The position numbers and the translations under genes are program-made. The notes under the pieces were generated by a model. That model worked only from the letters and a program-made list of their open reading frames with translations. It was not told the DNA's origin and ran no database searches. Below are positions 17,389-26,347 of a DNA stretch of 64,000 bases, piece by piece. Source of the stretch: JACVRN01 sp035276685 (GTDB taxonomy: Bacteria > Acidobacteriota > Blastocatellia > Pyrinomonadales > Pyrinomonadaceae); assembly GCA_035276685.1 (NCBI GenBank), contig DATELK010000221.1, forward strand, positions 1-64,000, in the 5' to 3' direction. How positions within the stretch are numbered: the stretch's first letter is position 1; each line of letters opens with the position of its first letter.

Positions 17389-18711
17389 TTATTTCAATCC
17401 GCGAAAGAGCAGATGATAGATGGGAAGCCCGAGCGCCACCACCAGCAAGCCTAAAGCAGCCTGCCCCGGATTATTGCCCGCCAGCAGAACCAGAAGCAAG
17501 AGAATCAACAGCAGAAATATCAGGGGCGTGACGGGATAACCGGGCGTGCGGTATTTCAGTTCTGCGCCTTGCGCTCGCCGCCTGAACAAGAAGAGTGCCG
17601 CCACGGTCAGCCCTATGAAGATGAGTATGACGAAGACGAAGTAGGCGACTATCTGGTCGAAGGTGCCGAGTAAGACCAGCAGGCATGCGAGCGCCGCTTG
17701 CAGGGCTATCGCCCGCGCAGGCGTATTGAAGCGTGGATGAAGATGTGCCACGGCTTTGATAAAGAGGCCGTCTCTGGCCATGGCGAAGTAGACGCGAGGG
17801 GCGGCTATGGTAAAGGCGGCCATGCTGCCTAGCACGGTGACGACAATGATGGCGGAGAAGATTTGTCCCCCTGCGCGTCCGAACAGCGCCTCGCCCGCCT
17901 GCGCCGCGAAGGTCTCGCCGGAAGCGACCCGCTCAATCGGGACAAGGTAGATGAAGACGAGGCTCACCATGAGGTAAGCGAGCGTGACTACTAGCACGCC
18001 GTACGAGAGAGCCTTCGGCAGAGTCTTTTCCGGCGAGCGCACTTCGCCCCCGACCTTGCTCACGTCCCACCAGCCGCCGAAGGAGAAGAAGGCCGCGACC
18101 ATCCCTCCCGCCAGTGCTCCAAAAAGAGGAACCGACGCAGGCGGCCTCTCCACGAACGGCGTGAAGTTGGCCCAGTCGCCTAGCCCGCGCCCCAAGCCCC
18201 AGACGAGCAGGAAGAGAAGCGAGCCCAGCTTAAAGAGAGTGAGCCAGCGTACGAGCCAAGCTCCGAGCCGCAGGCCGCGAACGTTTATCAGCGCCAGCAT
18301 GATGATGGCCGAGACGGCCACAGCCTTGACCCCGAGCGGCGACAGCTTGAGCATGTAGCCCATGTAGGAAGCTAATCCCACGGCGAGCGCGGCTGTCAGC
18401 CCCGGGTCAACTACCAGCAGGGCCATCCAGCCGTAAAGAAAGGCGAGCCACGGCCCGTAAGCTTCGCGCAGGTAGACGTAGCCGCCGCCCGCCTCCGGAT
18501 ATCTGGCCGCAAGCTCTCCGTAGCAGAGCGCGCCGCACAGGGCCATCAATCCCATCACCAGCCAGACGACCAGCAGCCAGAAAGGAGAGCCGAGCGACTT
18601 GGCCATCCCCGCCGGGGTAAGGAAGATGCCGATGCCGATTACTTCGCCAACCACGAGCGCGATGGCCGTGCCAAGTCCTATCTGTCGCTTTAGCTCGTTC
18701 TGCTTATTCAA
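17389..18711 (-). CDS. APC-family amino acid permease
   Basis: 440 residues with about twelve hydrophobic segments. The opening RQIGLGTAIALVVGEVIGIG is the consensus first helix of the amino acid-polyamine-organocation superfamily, with the unwound GxGIF site, and EVRSPEKTLPKAL is the conserved cytoplasmic loop. The family moves amino acids by proton symport or exchange through the inner membrane; closest look is to LAT/YfnA-like members. Substrate is not predictable. It lies 22 bases downstream of the TonB receptor gene and 17 bases upstream of the AhpD-like gene. Confidence 0.9.
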   Translation of the reverse strand: MNKQNELKRQIGLGTAIALVVGEVIGIGIFLTPAGMAKSLGSPFWLLVVWLVMGLMALCGALCYGELAARYPEAGGGYVYLREAYGPWLAFLYGWMALLVVDPGLTAALAVGLASYMGYMLKLSPLGVKAVAVSAIIMLALINVRGLRLGAWLVRWLTLFKLGSLLFLLVWGLGRGLGDWANFTPFVERPPASVPLFGALAGGMVAAFFSFGGWWDVSKVGGEVRSPEKTLPKALSYGVLVVTLAYLMVSLVFIYLVPIERVASGETFAAQAGEALFGRAGGQIFSAIIVVTVLGSMAAFTIAAPRVYFAMARDGLFIKAVAHLHPRFNTPARAIALQAALACLLVLLGTFDQIVAYFVFVILIFIGLTVAALFLFRRRAQGAELKYRTPGYPVTPLIFLLLILLLLVLLAGNNPGQAALGLLVVALGLPIYHLLFRGLK

Positions 18712-18733
18712 TAATCGCCTCTAGGGTTCTAAC

Positions 18734-21700
18734 TTAAAACAGCACGCGCGCTGCCAGCTGAAAGGCGCGCGGGCCGCCTGAGCCGAAGACGCCGCCCGCT
18801 GTCGTCACTGGCTGGCCGAACGTGGACGAGCGCAGGAAGCCAGGGCTCGTAGGGTCGTTGCTGTCTCTCACGAGCACGTTCTGAAAGCCAGAGTAGTTGA
18901 CGTTCGACACGCCAAGGATGTTCGTCACGTTGAAGAGATTGAAGACCTCCACGATTGGCTCAACCGTCAGGCGCTCGCCAAAGCGAAAGGTTCTAGAGAC
19001 GCGAACGTCCAGCGAGTTGAAGCTATCGTTAAAGCGCGCGTCGTCTAGCACGAGGGGAAGAGGCTGGCCGCCTATGCCGCCCGCCGCGTTCACTTCCCGA
19101 ATGAAGGCGTTTAGCTCCGCGCCGCTTCGGAAGATTCTCCCGCCCGCGTTGCGCTGCAAGACGGGGATGCGAGAGCTTGCGTCAGGCAGAAGGATGTCTA
19201 AGGGAACGCCCGAGGCTATTGTCCAGAGCGGCGAGACGCGAAAGCCGAAGGGCGCGTCGAAGACGCCAGCGAAGGCGAAGCGGTGCCGCTGGTCGTTCGG
19301 CGCAGGGCCGTATTCCAGTTGCAGGTTGTTCGGATTAACGGGCCCGTTCGAGAAGGGAATCTGGTCGTCGTTCGCGTAATTGAAAGACTTCGATAAGGTG
19401 TATGACGCGCGAAACTGGAAACGCGCCGAGTAGCGCTTCTCTACACTCAGGAGCAGCCCGTCGTATTTCGTCTTCACACTCGACTCAAGATTCTTCACTA
19501 GGTCAGGGCCGCCGACCACGGGGTTGAAGACCTGTCCTATGGTGCGGCCTATGATGAAATGCGTGCCGAAGTTGTGCAGGTAGTCTGCGCGCACCACGTA
19601 GTCGCGCAGAAACTCCTGCTGAAAGCCTATGTTCATCTGCTGAACCATAGGATTTTCTAGGCCGTTGTCAATGATGTTGATGCCGCCCGCGCCCGCTCCC
19701 GGCAGCACGAATCCGGTGAAGGGAGTACTAAGGGTCGGAGCGCCCGGCGGGAACTGCCCGCACGCGGGGTCGAAGAGGCACGGCGGAGGAATGAAGAAGA
19801 CGTTGCCCGCGCGTACCTCTATGGGCAGCGCTCTACCGTCTAGCCCTCTCTCAAGCGAGATGATTTCCAGCGTCACGCGGTCGTAGTAGATGCCGTAGCC
19901 GCCGTGAATGCTGGTGCGCCCGTCGCTTGTGGCCCAGTTAAAGCCTACGCGCGGCGCGAAGTTGTTCTTGTCTCTCTCCCTTTGCCCGCGCAGGAAGGGA
20001 AGCACGAGCGGGTTAATCTCGTCATAGCGGCTGATGTTCTTAACGTCCGTGTCCAGCTCGTAACGCAGGCCCAGATTCAGAGTCAGACGCTTTGTGACTC
20101 GCCAGTCGTCCTGCACGTAGGCAGCCAGATAGTTGTTGTCAGCGTCAGGGATGACGAGCGGCCTGTCCGGCACAGCGCTCCGCAGCGTGACCGCGAAGAG
20201 CAGGTCGTTATCATCGACGCGCCCGTCGCCGTTGCGGTCGAAGTCCGGGAAGTCTTCTATAAGCTCTACGCGCCCCTGCCGGAAGACGCCCAGGTTGAAG
20301 TCCGAGCGCACGTTCTGAAACTCGAAGCCGAAGTTGAGCGTGTGGTTGCCGCGCACCATCGTCAGGGAGTCGGTAAGCTGTAGTCGCTTCTGGCGCGTCT
20401 GCTGCGGGACGCGGAAGGATGCGCCGTCCTGTATGCTCGGAAAAGTCAGCTGCGCGCCCGGCTCTACAGGCTCCGTCACGTTCGAGAAGGTGTTGTAGCT
20501 AAGCTTGAAGCTGTTGACCCTGGTGGTTGAGAGAGCGCGCGTGTAATCGAAGAGAAACGAGTGAGTGTGATTGCGCCCCGATTGCCTCTGCGTGGCAGAG
20601 CCTATGGAGCGTATGAGCGAGCTTGCCGCTACGTCGTCCGCGCGTTGAAGCGAGTAGCGGAAGGTGAGCCAGTCAACGTCGGTCGGCTTCCAGTCCACGC
20701 GCTCCGTAGAGAGCAGGTCGTTCAGCGGAGCTTCAGCGAAGCCGCGACGGATGACGCGCGCGGCGGTGTCGCGCCTTCCCACCAGCACAGCCCCGTCCTG
20801 ATTGCGATACTCGACCGAGCCGAAGAAGAAGAGCTTGTCTTTCACGAGCGGCCCACCGAGCGTGAAGGAGTATTGCTGGCGGTCGAAGGGAGGCTCTTCC
20901 TCTAAGGCCGCGCGGTCGAAGGTCGCGGGCAAGCCCTGTAGGCGGCGGTCGCGGAAGAAGAAGGAAGCCGAACCGCGCCACTCGTTCGTGCCGGACTTGG
21001 TGACGATGTTGACGACCGCAGAGCCCGAGCGGCCGAGGCTCGCGTCGAAGCGGTTCGTGGCAATCTGAAACTCCTGCACGGCGTCCTGCGAGACGTTCTG
21101 CACGGCTCCGCCCACCACGTCGTCGTTCGTGTCCGCGCCGTCAACCGTGACGCTCCCGCCGCGACCCAATTGTCCCGCGGAAGAGATGACGATGGTGTTC
21201 GACTTGGTAGGGTCGAAGTTAGGCGCGGGCGCGTTGCCGGGCGTCAGCAGCGCAAGCTCAAGAAAGTTGCGGCCGTTGAGCGGCAGGTTCATTATCTCTC
21301 GCTCGCTAATCACGCGGTCTACCTTTGACGAGACGGTGTCTACGAGCGGCACGTCGTCAACGCTCACAAGGTCTACTCTTTCTGTCCCCACCGGGCCGAC
21401 CTCAAGCGACACGTCCAGGGTCAGCGTCTGGCCCACAGGCAGCGCAATGGGTGCCCTTGAGGCTTTAGCGGCGAAGCCTTTAGCCTCTACCCTGACCTCA
21501 TACTCCCCCGGCTGTAGATTCGTGAAAGCGTAAGCGCCTTCGTCATTCGTCAGGGTCTCGCGCACTGTTCCCGTCGCCGTCTGCGTCGCGCGCACACGAG
21601 CGCCGCGCACACGAGCGCCGGCCGGGTCTGTCACGACGCCTTTCAGGGCGGAGGATGCAAGCTGCTGCGCGCGAGAGTCCTTCGCAGTCCCCAGGAGTAT

Positions 21701-21745
21701 GAGCAGGAGGCACGCGGAGAGCGCAAAAATGTTCTTCAGTTTCAT
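18734..21745 (-). CDS. TonB-dependent receptor with carboxypeptidase-regulatory domain
   Basis: About 1003 residues. Signal peptide 1-28 (MKLKNIFALSACLLLILLGT..., ends SRA-Q). Next a carboxypeptidase-regulatory-like beta-sandwich (LKGVVTDPAGARVRGARV to YEVRVEAKGF), a plug domain (NLPLNGRNFLELALLTPG, VTVDGADTND, EFQIATNRFDASLGRSG) and a long beta-barrel ending in phenylalanine (LAARVLF), the outer-membrane insertion signal. ATG 21754 is three codons further out and equally possible. The family imports oligosaccharides or similar molecules through the outer membrane. Position next to GH5 and GH43 genes suggests a glycan substrate. Confidence 0.92.
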   Translation of the reverse strand: MKLKNIFALSACLLLILLGTAKDSRAQQLASSALKGVVTDPAGARVRGARVRATQTATGTVRETLTNDEGAYAFTNLQPGEYEVRVEAKGFAAKASRAPIALPVGQTLTLDVSLEVGPVGTERVDLVSVDDVPLVDTVSSKVDRVISEREIMNLPLNGRNFLELALLTPGNAPAPNFDPTKSNTIVISSAGQLGRGGSVTVDGADTNDDVVGGAVQNVSQDAVQEFQIATNRFDASLGRSGSAVVNIVTKSGTNEWRGSASFFFRDRRLQGLPATFDRAALEEEPPFDRQQYSFTLGGPLVKDKLFFFGSVEYRNQDGAVLVGRRDTAARVIRRGFAEAPLNDLLSTERVDWKPTDVDWLTFRYSLQRADDVAASSLIRSIGSATQRQSGRNHTHSFLFDYTRALSTTRVNSFKLSYNTFSNVTEPVEPGAQLTFPSIQDGASFRVPQQTRQKRLQLTDSLTMVRGNHTLNFGFEFQNVRSDFNLGVFRQGRVELIEDFPDFDRNGDGRVDDNDLLFAVTLRSAVPDRPLVIPDADNNYLAAYVQDDWRVTKRLTLNLGLRYELDTDVKNISRYDEINPLVLPFLRGQRERDKNNFAPRVGFNWATSDGRTSIHGGYGIYYDRVTLEIISLERGLDGRALPIEVRAGNVFFIPPPCLFDPACGQFPPGAPTLSTPFTGFVLPGAGAGGINIIDNGLENPMVQQMNIGFQQEFLRDYVVRADYLHNFGTHFIIGRTIGQVFNPVVGGPDLVKNLESSVKTKYDGLLLSVEKRYSARFQFRASYTLSKSFNYANDDQIPFSNGPVNPNNLQLEYGPAPNDQRHRFAFAGVFDAPFGFRVSPLWTIASGVPLDILLPDASSRIPVLQRNAGGRIFRSGAELNAFIREVNAAGGIGGQPLPLVLDDARFNDSFNSLDVRVSRTFRFGERLTVEPIVEVFNLFNVTNILGVSNVNYSGFQNVLVRDSNDPTSPGFLRSSTFGQPVTTAGGVFGSGGPRAFQLAARVLF

Positions 21746-21820
21746 TAGTCCCATGTAGCTGTTTAGTAGATTCTCAAATTGTATGGAAGCCCTTTGAGCG
21801 CGGGAGCTATCAGGTCTTAA

Positions 21821-22864
21821 CTACTGCTTGCCCGTAAAGGTTTTGATTAGCTCTACCTCTTTCCGGCTAAACGGAGTGCCGTCCGGGCGGAAGATGTCAT
21901 GGAACCAGACGGGCGGCTCGTCCACATTGGGCAGCGGCGTGTCCCAGGCGAAGATGGTGTTGGTCTTTCCCTTGACCAGTCCCCAGTTGATAGCGCCCAC
22001 TCGGTAGCGCTTGAAGACGGGCAGGCTCGTCTCAAAAAGACTGTTGCGCGTGCGCGCCATGTACTCCGTGCAGATGACGGGGCGGCCCATCTTCTGCAAC
22101 TCTTTTATCTGCGCTTCGAGTCCGTCCGCCGGGCCGTAGTTGTGAAAGGTGATGATGTCGGACTCGCCGAACATGACTTCGTTGCTCATGGGATGGTCGT
22201 GCCACCAGCCTGCGGTCAAAGGCTGAGAAGGGTTGGCCTCTTTGGCCCACTCGAAGACCTTCTTTAAGAGAGGAACCACCGCGTCCATGTAGCCTGAGTT
22301 AGAAGGCTCGTTGAACAAGTCCCAGGCCAGCACCCTACGGTCTTTGCCGAACGACTTGAGTATGTCTTTCGTGTAGCCTTTGAGCCCGCCCCAAGTGCGC
22401 GAGTCGAAGAGCCGACGTGTGCCGGGCGCTCGCACCCAGCCGGAATTATGCACGCCCGGTTTAGGCGCGGGCTGCTTGCCCGGCTGCGGGTCGTCGTTCC
22501 AGCAGGAGTCGAAGAGGACGAAGATAGTCCTGATGTGATGCTTGTCCGCTATTTGAAGGTACTCGTCTATGCGCTTCTTAAAGCCCGCCGCGTCCTGCTC
22601 CCAGGGGATGTTGTGCAGGTAGACGCGCATGGTGTTCAGCCCCAAGCCTTCCGCATAGCCAAGCTCTCGGTCAATCGTGCGCGGGTCAAAGGTCTCTGCC
22701 TGCCACATCTCAAGCTGGTTGATGGCGGTGCTCGGGATGAAGTTTGAGCCGACGAGCCACGGCTGCTGGCTGTACCATTGGTTCGCCTGCTCTACTGACC
22801 AGCGCGGCGCGGCCTGGGCCGTCGCGTAGGACAGCAGCACAAGAACGAGCGCGACTCTTTTCAT
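21821..22864 (-). CDS. Exported GH5-like glycoside hydrolase
   Basis: 347 residues with signal peptide MKRVALVLVLLSYATAQA. A TIM barrel of the clan GH-A type is indicated by WDLFNEP with acid/base E186 and by VICTEYMAR with nucleophile E267; TMRVYLHNIPW and TFHNYGP are further barrel-end motifs. Family members cleave beta-glucans, mannans or xylans, and the exact substrate cannot be read. The longer reading from 22942 starts inside a palindromic repeat (22899-22981) and is rejected. It lies between the GH43 and TonB-receptor genes on the same strand. Confidence 0.88.
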   Translation of the reverse strand: MKRVALVLVLLSYATAQAAPRWSVEQANQWYSQQPWLVGSNFIPSTAINQLEMWQAETFDPRTIDRELGYAEGLGLNTMRVYLHNIPWEQDAAGFKKRIDEYLQIADKHHIRTIFVLFDSCWNDDPQPGKQPAPKPGVHNSGWVRAPGTRRLFDSRTWGGLKGYTKDILKSFGKDRRVLAWDLFNEPSNSGYMDAVVPLLKKVFEWAKEANPSQPLTAGWWHDHPMSNEVMFGESDIITFHNYGPADGLEAQIKELQKMGRPVICTEYMARTRNSLFETSLPVFKRYRVGAINWGLVKGKTNTIFAWDTPLPNVDEPPVWFHDIFRPDGTPFSRKEVELIKTFTGKQ

Positions 22865-22898
22865 AATCTTGTCTCTATGCTTCTTAAAGAAAGATTCA

Positions 22899-22981
22899 AA
22901 CAGGGATGGACAGGATATACAGGATAAAGAAAGAGCAATCAATTCTTTTCTTTTATCCTGCTTATCCTGTCCATCCCTGTT
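22899..22981. repeat. Large intergenic palindrome (family 1), copy C
   Basis: Arms AACAGGGATGGACAGGAT and ATCCTGTCCATCCCTGTT are complementary, followed inward by ACAGGATAAA against TTATCCTG. Located between two genes of the minus-strand glycoside hydrolase cluster. Confidence 0.9.
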
Positions 22982-22996
22982 AGCTTCTGAGACTGC

Positions 22997-24583
22997 TTAG
23001 GGATTGGGCGTGATACGCAGCCAGTCGAACTTAGCGGAAGCCTCGTCGGAGCCTCCGACCGTCAGGGCCACTCGCACGCCTTCAAGGTAGCCGCCGCTCA
23101 CGGGCCCGCCAATCTCTTTCCACTCGCGCCCGTCCGTGCTGTAGGCGAAGCGATACTCGTAGCCGTCCTTGACACTCATCCTCAGATGCAGAGTGAACGC
23201 GCCGGGAACATTCACCTCGGTCACGATTTGGTGCCTCCTGGCTTCGCGTTTGTAAATCTGGATTTTCCCATTACCGGCCACTACGCCGAGCGCGTCGCTA
23301 CGACCGTTGTAGGCGGAAAGCCCCGCAAACGCAGACGGCCTCGTGCTTAAATTAACCAGAGCGGTGGCCACGTAATCGGCGCTCGTCGTGGGCTGAGAGA
23401 TGACCGCGCCGATAGGGTCTAAGGCGGCGATGCCAGTAGGAGCAAGAGTCAGTTGTCCTCCCTCTACACGTATCAAGGGCTCGTTCGACTGCGGCCATTG
23501 CCAGCCGGGCTTAAGTTCTGTGCCCGTGAAATCATCGAAGAAGAAGGTGGGTTGTAAAGCGGGAGGGATAACACGCTTTATTATAGGCGGGCTAGCGCCC
23601 GGCCCCTTGCCCGCGTTGATGGTGGGCCAGCCATTGGGCCCGTCCCATTTTATCTCGTCAAGGAGCGCCTCGCGCCCGATGTAGAAAGCCTCCTCGCCAT
23701 GCCTGTAGGCGTGATAGAGCAGCAGGTCTCGCCCCTCTTCGTCCGTCACTATGCTGCCGTGCCCGGGGCATTGCCAGAGCTGATTCTCCGCGAGGATGGG
23801 ATTGGCAGGATTCTTCTCCCACGGCCCCAGAAGCTTGCGCGAGCGCGCGACTCCCAGAGCGTAGTTGCAGCGGCGGCCGCAGCAGGCGTTTCCAGAATAG
23901 AAAAGATAGAACCATTCGCCGCGCTTGAGCACGAATGCTCCTTCGACCACGCCGCCTTCCCACGATTTAGGGTCGTTGCGAAAAAGCTCCTTCTTCTCTC
24001 CCGCGAGCTTCGTGCCGTCGGCGCTCAATTTTTGCGCCCAGAGCGGCGTGGGCTTCTCTCGACTGTTGCCGTCCTCTTTCCAGATTAAGTAACGCTCACC
24101 CTTCTCATCAGTCACGGCCATGGCGTCAATCGAGCCTATCTCCTGGCAGACGAGCGGGCCGTGGTCTGTGTAAGGCCCTGCGGCGTTGTTGCTTGAGGCG
24201 ACCGCCACGCAAAGAGGCCCGCCCTTCTTGCGCGCCGTGTAGTAGACGAAGTAGCGCCCCTTGTCATAAGAGATTTCAGGAGCCCAGAAGTTTCCCTGAG
24301 CCCAGTCGGGCCTGCGCCTGAAGACCGCCCCGACTATCTCCCAGTTCAAAAGGTCGCGCGAGTGAAGGATGGGAAACTCAGGTGCCCACTCACCCGAAGT
24401 CGCCGTCGCGTAGTAATCCTTGCCCACGCGTATCACGGAAGGGTCTGGATAGTCGCCCGCTATGACGGGATTCTTGTAAGCCGCCTGCAACTGTGCGTGC
24501 GCGACTGAAAGCGCGGAGAGCATGAGCAGGAGTAAGAGCGCCGCCTTCATCATCAGCGAGCGCAGGCCTTCGGAGTCCTTCAT
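22997..24583 (-). CDS. Exported GH43 glycosidase with C-terminal lectin-like domain
   Basis: 528 residues. A signal peptide (hydrophobic run to about residue 30, ends VAHA-Q) precedes a five-bladed GH43 propeller: general base D47 in DYPDPSVIR, WAPEFPILHSRDL, WAPEISYDKG, the second acid in SIDAMAV and the acid/base Glu in VEGAFVLKRG. From about 345 a beta-sandwich follows (FFFDDFTGTELKPGWQWPQ to FDWLRITPNP), the usual C-terminal module. The ATG overlaps the upstream stop as ATGA, implying translational coupling; MMKAALL at 24553 is an alternative start. GH43 enzymes remove arabinofuranosyl or xylosyl units. A close paralog is at 40205. Confidence 0.92.
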   Translation of the reverse strand: MKDSEGLRSLMMKAALLLLLMLSALSVAHAQLQAAYKNPVIAGDYPDPSVIRVGKDYYATATSGEWAPEFPILHSRDLLNWEIVGAVFRRRPDWAQGNFWAPEISYDKGRYFVYYTARKKGGPLCVAVASSNNAAGPYTDHGPLVCQEIGSIDAMAVTDEKGERYLIWKEDGNSREKPTPLWAQKLSADGTKLAGEKKELFRNDPKSWEGGVVEGAFVLKRGEWFYLFYSGNACCGRRCNYALGVARSRKLLGPWEKNPANPILAENQLWQCPGHGSIVTDEEGRDLLLYHAYRHGEEAFYIGREALLDEIKWDGPNGWPTINAGKGPGASPPIIKRVIPPALQPTFFFDDFTGTELKPGWQWPQSNEPLIRVEGGQLTLAPTGIAALDPIGAVISQPTTSADYVATALVNLSTRPSAFAGLSAYNGRSDALGVVAGNGKIQIYKREARRHQIVTEVNVPGAFTLHLRMSVKDGYEYRFAYSTDGREWKEIGGPVSGGYLEGVRVALTVGGSDEASAKFDWLRITPNP

Positions 24584-26265
24584 CTTTTAATCCCTTTGCC
24601 TTCGACTACTGTGACGTAAGCGTTGAGCGGGAGATTCGTGAGACGGTCAACTACGCCGCTCGGCCAGCGAATCTCCACGCTCTCGAATCTGGCCGCGCGG
24701 CCAATGCCTAATACTTCGCGCGGGTCGTGAGACGCTAGATAACTTCCGCCGCCGGTCTTGAGTCTAGTCCACTTCGCGCCGCCGGATGCGCGCCAGGTTA
24801 TCAAAGCCCCTACGGCAGCCGAATTGCTCTTCGTCGCCACTAGCTGAAGACCGAGCCAGTTGTTACGGCTGCCGCCTTCGTTACGAAGCAGGAGCGGCGC
24901 TTCGCCGTTATTCGAGACCAGCACGTCCAGGTCGCCGTCGTTGTCGTAATCGCCCACGGTCATCCCGCGCGCAGGATAATCCCTGCCGAAGGCTGCGCCC
25001 GACCGCGCGCTCACGTTTCGGAACCCCCGGCCCGTGTTCTCGAACATCAGAAGCGGCTCGCGGTACTTCACGCTTGAGACCTGCGAGTCAATCATGTCGT
25101 CCGGGTGGCCGTTGGCAAGAAAGAGGTCAGGGTCGCCGTCCAGGTCGTAGTCGAAGAACTTCAGCCCCCAGCCGCTCAAAAGGCGCGTAGCCTGACCGAT
25201 TTCTCCCGCCTCGTCCGCGAAGGTCGCGTCCCTTTGATTACGGTAGAGGCTGAAAAGCTCCTGGTCTATGTTGGCTACGAAGAGGTCTTGCCAGCCGTCG
25301 CCGTCATAATCTGCTGCGTCAACGCCCATGCCTGAGCGAGGCTTCCCGGCTTCACTATAAGCCACGCCCGCCAAGAGGCCGACCTCTTCAAACTTACCGC
25401 CGCCCTTGTTGAGAAAGAGAAAGTTTTCGACCGTGTCGTTGGCCACGAACAAGTCCATGAGGCCGTCGTTGTTAACGTCCGTCGCCACAGCGCCGAAGGA
25501 CTTGCCCAGAGAGTTAGCTATCCCGGACTCGCGGCTTACGTCCTTGAATGTGCCGTCGCCGTTGTTGCGCAAGAGGCGGCTCGCGCTCGGCTTGAAGATG
25601 CGGGGGATGCAGTAGTAGGTGCGGTTCAGGCGGCTGTCCGTGCAGAGCGCGTTCTGAGACTTGTTGTAGAAGACGAAGCTTGAGACGAAGAGGTCAAGCC
25701 GCCCGTCATTATCAAAATCGAACCACACGGCGCAGGTGGACCATCCCGGCGCAGCAACCCCTGCCTTCTCCGTCACGTCCTTAAATGTGCCGTCGCCGTT
25801 GTTGCGGTAAAGAATATTGCTGCCGTAAGTAGTGACGTAGATGTCTGCGCGACCGTCTCCATCATAATCGCCCGCCGCCGCCCCCATCCCGAAGCCTCTG
25901 CCCGCCACGCCCGCCTTTTCAGTCACGTCCGTGAAAGTGCCGTTGCGATTATTTCTATAGAGAGCGTTTCGCACGGGCACGCGCGGCGTGAAGAAATCGG
26001 ACTGGCCGCTGTTGACCAGATATATGTCCATCCAGCCGTCGCCGTCGTAGTCAAGAAAGGCGCAGCCCGCGCCCACAGTCTCCGGCAGATAACGCTCGGG
26101 CGAGCGAGCGTTGTCATGCTTCCACAGGATGCCGCTCGCCTTCGCCTGCACCTCTTCGAAAATCACTCCGGCAGGCGTGGGCTTCTGCTGCCCGCGTACG
26201 TCTTCATGCGAGAAGATGAGCAGTAGCAGCAGTGCCGCTAGCGATGGTAGTCCTTTAAGGTACAC
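24580..26265 (-). CDS. Exported CRTAC1 protein (FG-GAP propeller plus ASPIC/UnbV)
   Basis: 561 residues. Signal peptide 1-25 (MYLKGLPSLAALLLLLIF..., VRG-QQ). Blades carry DYDGDGWMDIYL, DYDGDGRADIYV, DFDNDGRLDLFV and DYDLDGDPDLFL loops; the C-terminal 90 residues are ASPIC/UnbV (NWLGLQLVATKSNSAAVGA, LGIG, IRWPSG). First gene of the minus-strand glycoside hydrolase cluster and coupled to GH43 by a four-base ATGA overlap. The coupling suggests this CRTAC1 protein helps glycan handling, for example surface attachment, but that is inference. Confidence 0.9.
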   Translation of the reverse strand: MYLKGLPSLAALLLLLIFSHEDVRGQQKPTPAGVIFEEVQAKASGILWKHDNARSPERYLPETVGAGCAFLDYDGDGWMDIYLVNSGQSDFFTPRVPVRNALYRNNRNGTFTDVTEKAGVAGRGFGMGAAAGDYDGDGRADIYVTTYGSNILYRNNGDGTFKDVTEKAGVAAPGWSTCAVWFDFDNDGRLDLFVSSFVFYNKSQNALCTDSRLNRTYYCIPRIFKPSASRLLRNNGDGTFKDVSRESGIANSLGKSFGAVATDVNNDGLMDLFVANDTVENFLFLNKGGGKFEEVGLLAGVAYSEAGKPRSGMGVDAADYDGDGWQDLFVANIDQELFSLYRNQRDATFADEAGEIGQATRLLSGWGLKFFDYDLDGDPDLFLANGHPDDMIDSQVSSVKYREPLLMFENTGRGFRNVSARSGAAFGRDYPARGMTVGDYDNDGDLDVLVSNNGEAPLLLRNEGGSRNNWLGLQLVATKSNSAAVGALITWRASGGAKWTRLKTGGGSYLASHDPREVLGIGRAARFESVEIRWPSGVVDRLTNLPLNAYVTVVEGKGIKR

Positions 26266-26347
26266 AAAAAAGAGTTGTCCCCGATAAGTGTTCGCAGCCG
26301 GTTCCGTGATGATGATAGTATAGTGACTCCTGAGCGGTTAAAACAAT

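Noticed and set aside
22865..22942. N-terminal extension of the GH5-like protein
   Set aside because: The extra residues are translated palindromic repeat; a standard signal peptide starts at 22864.
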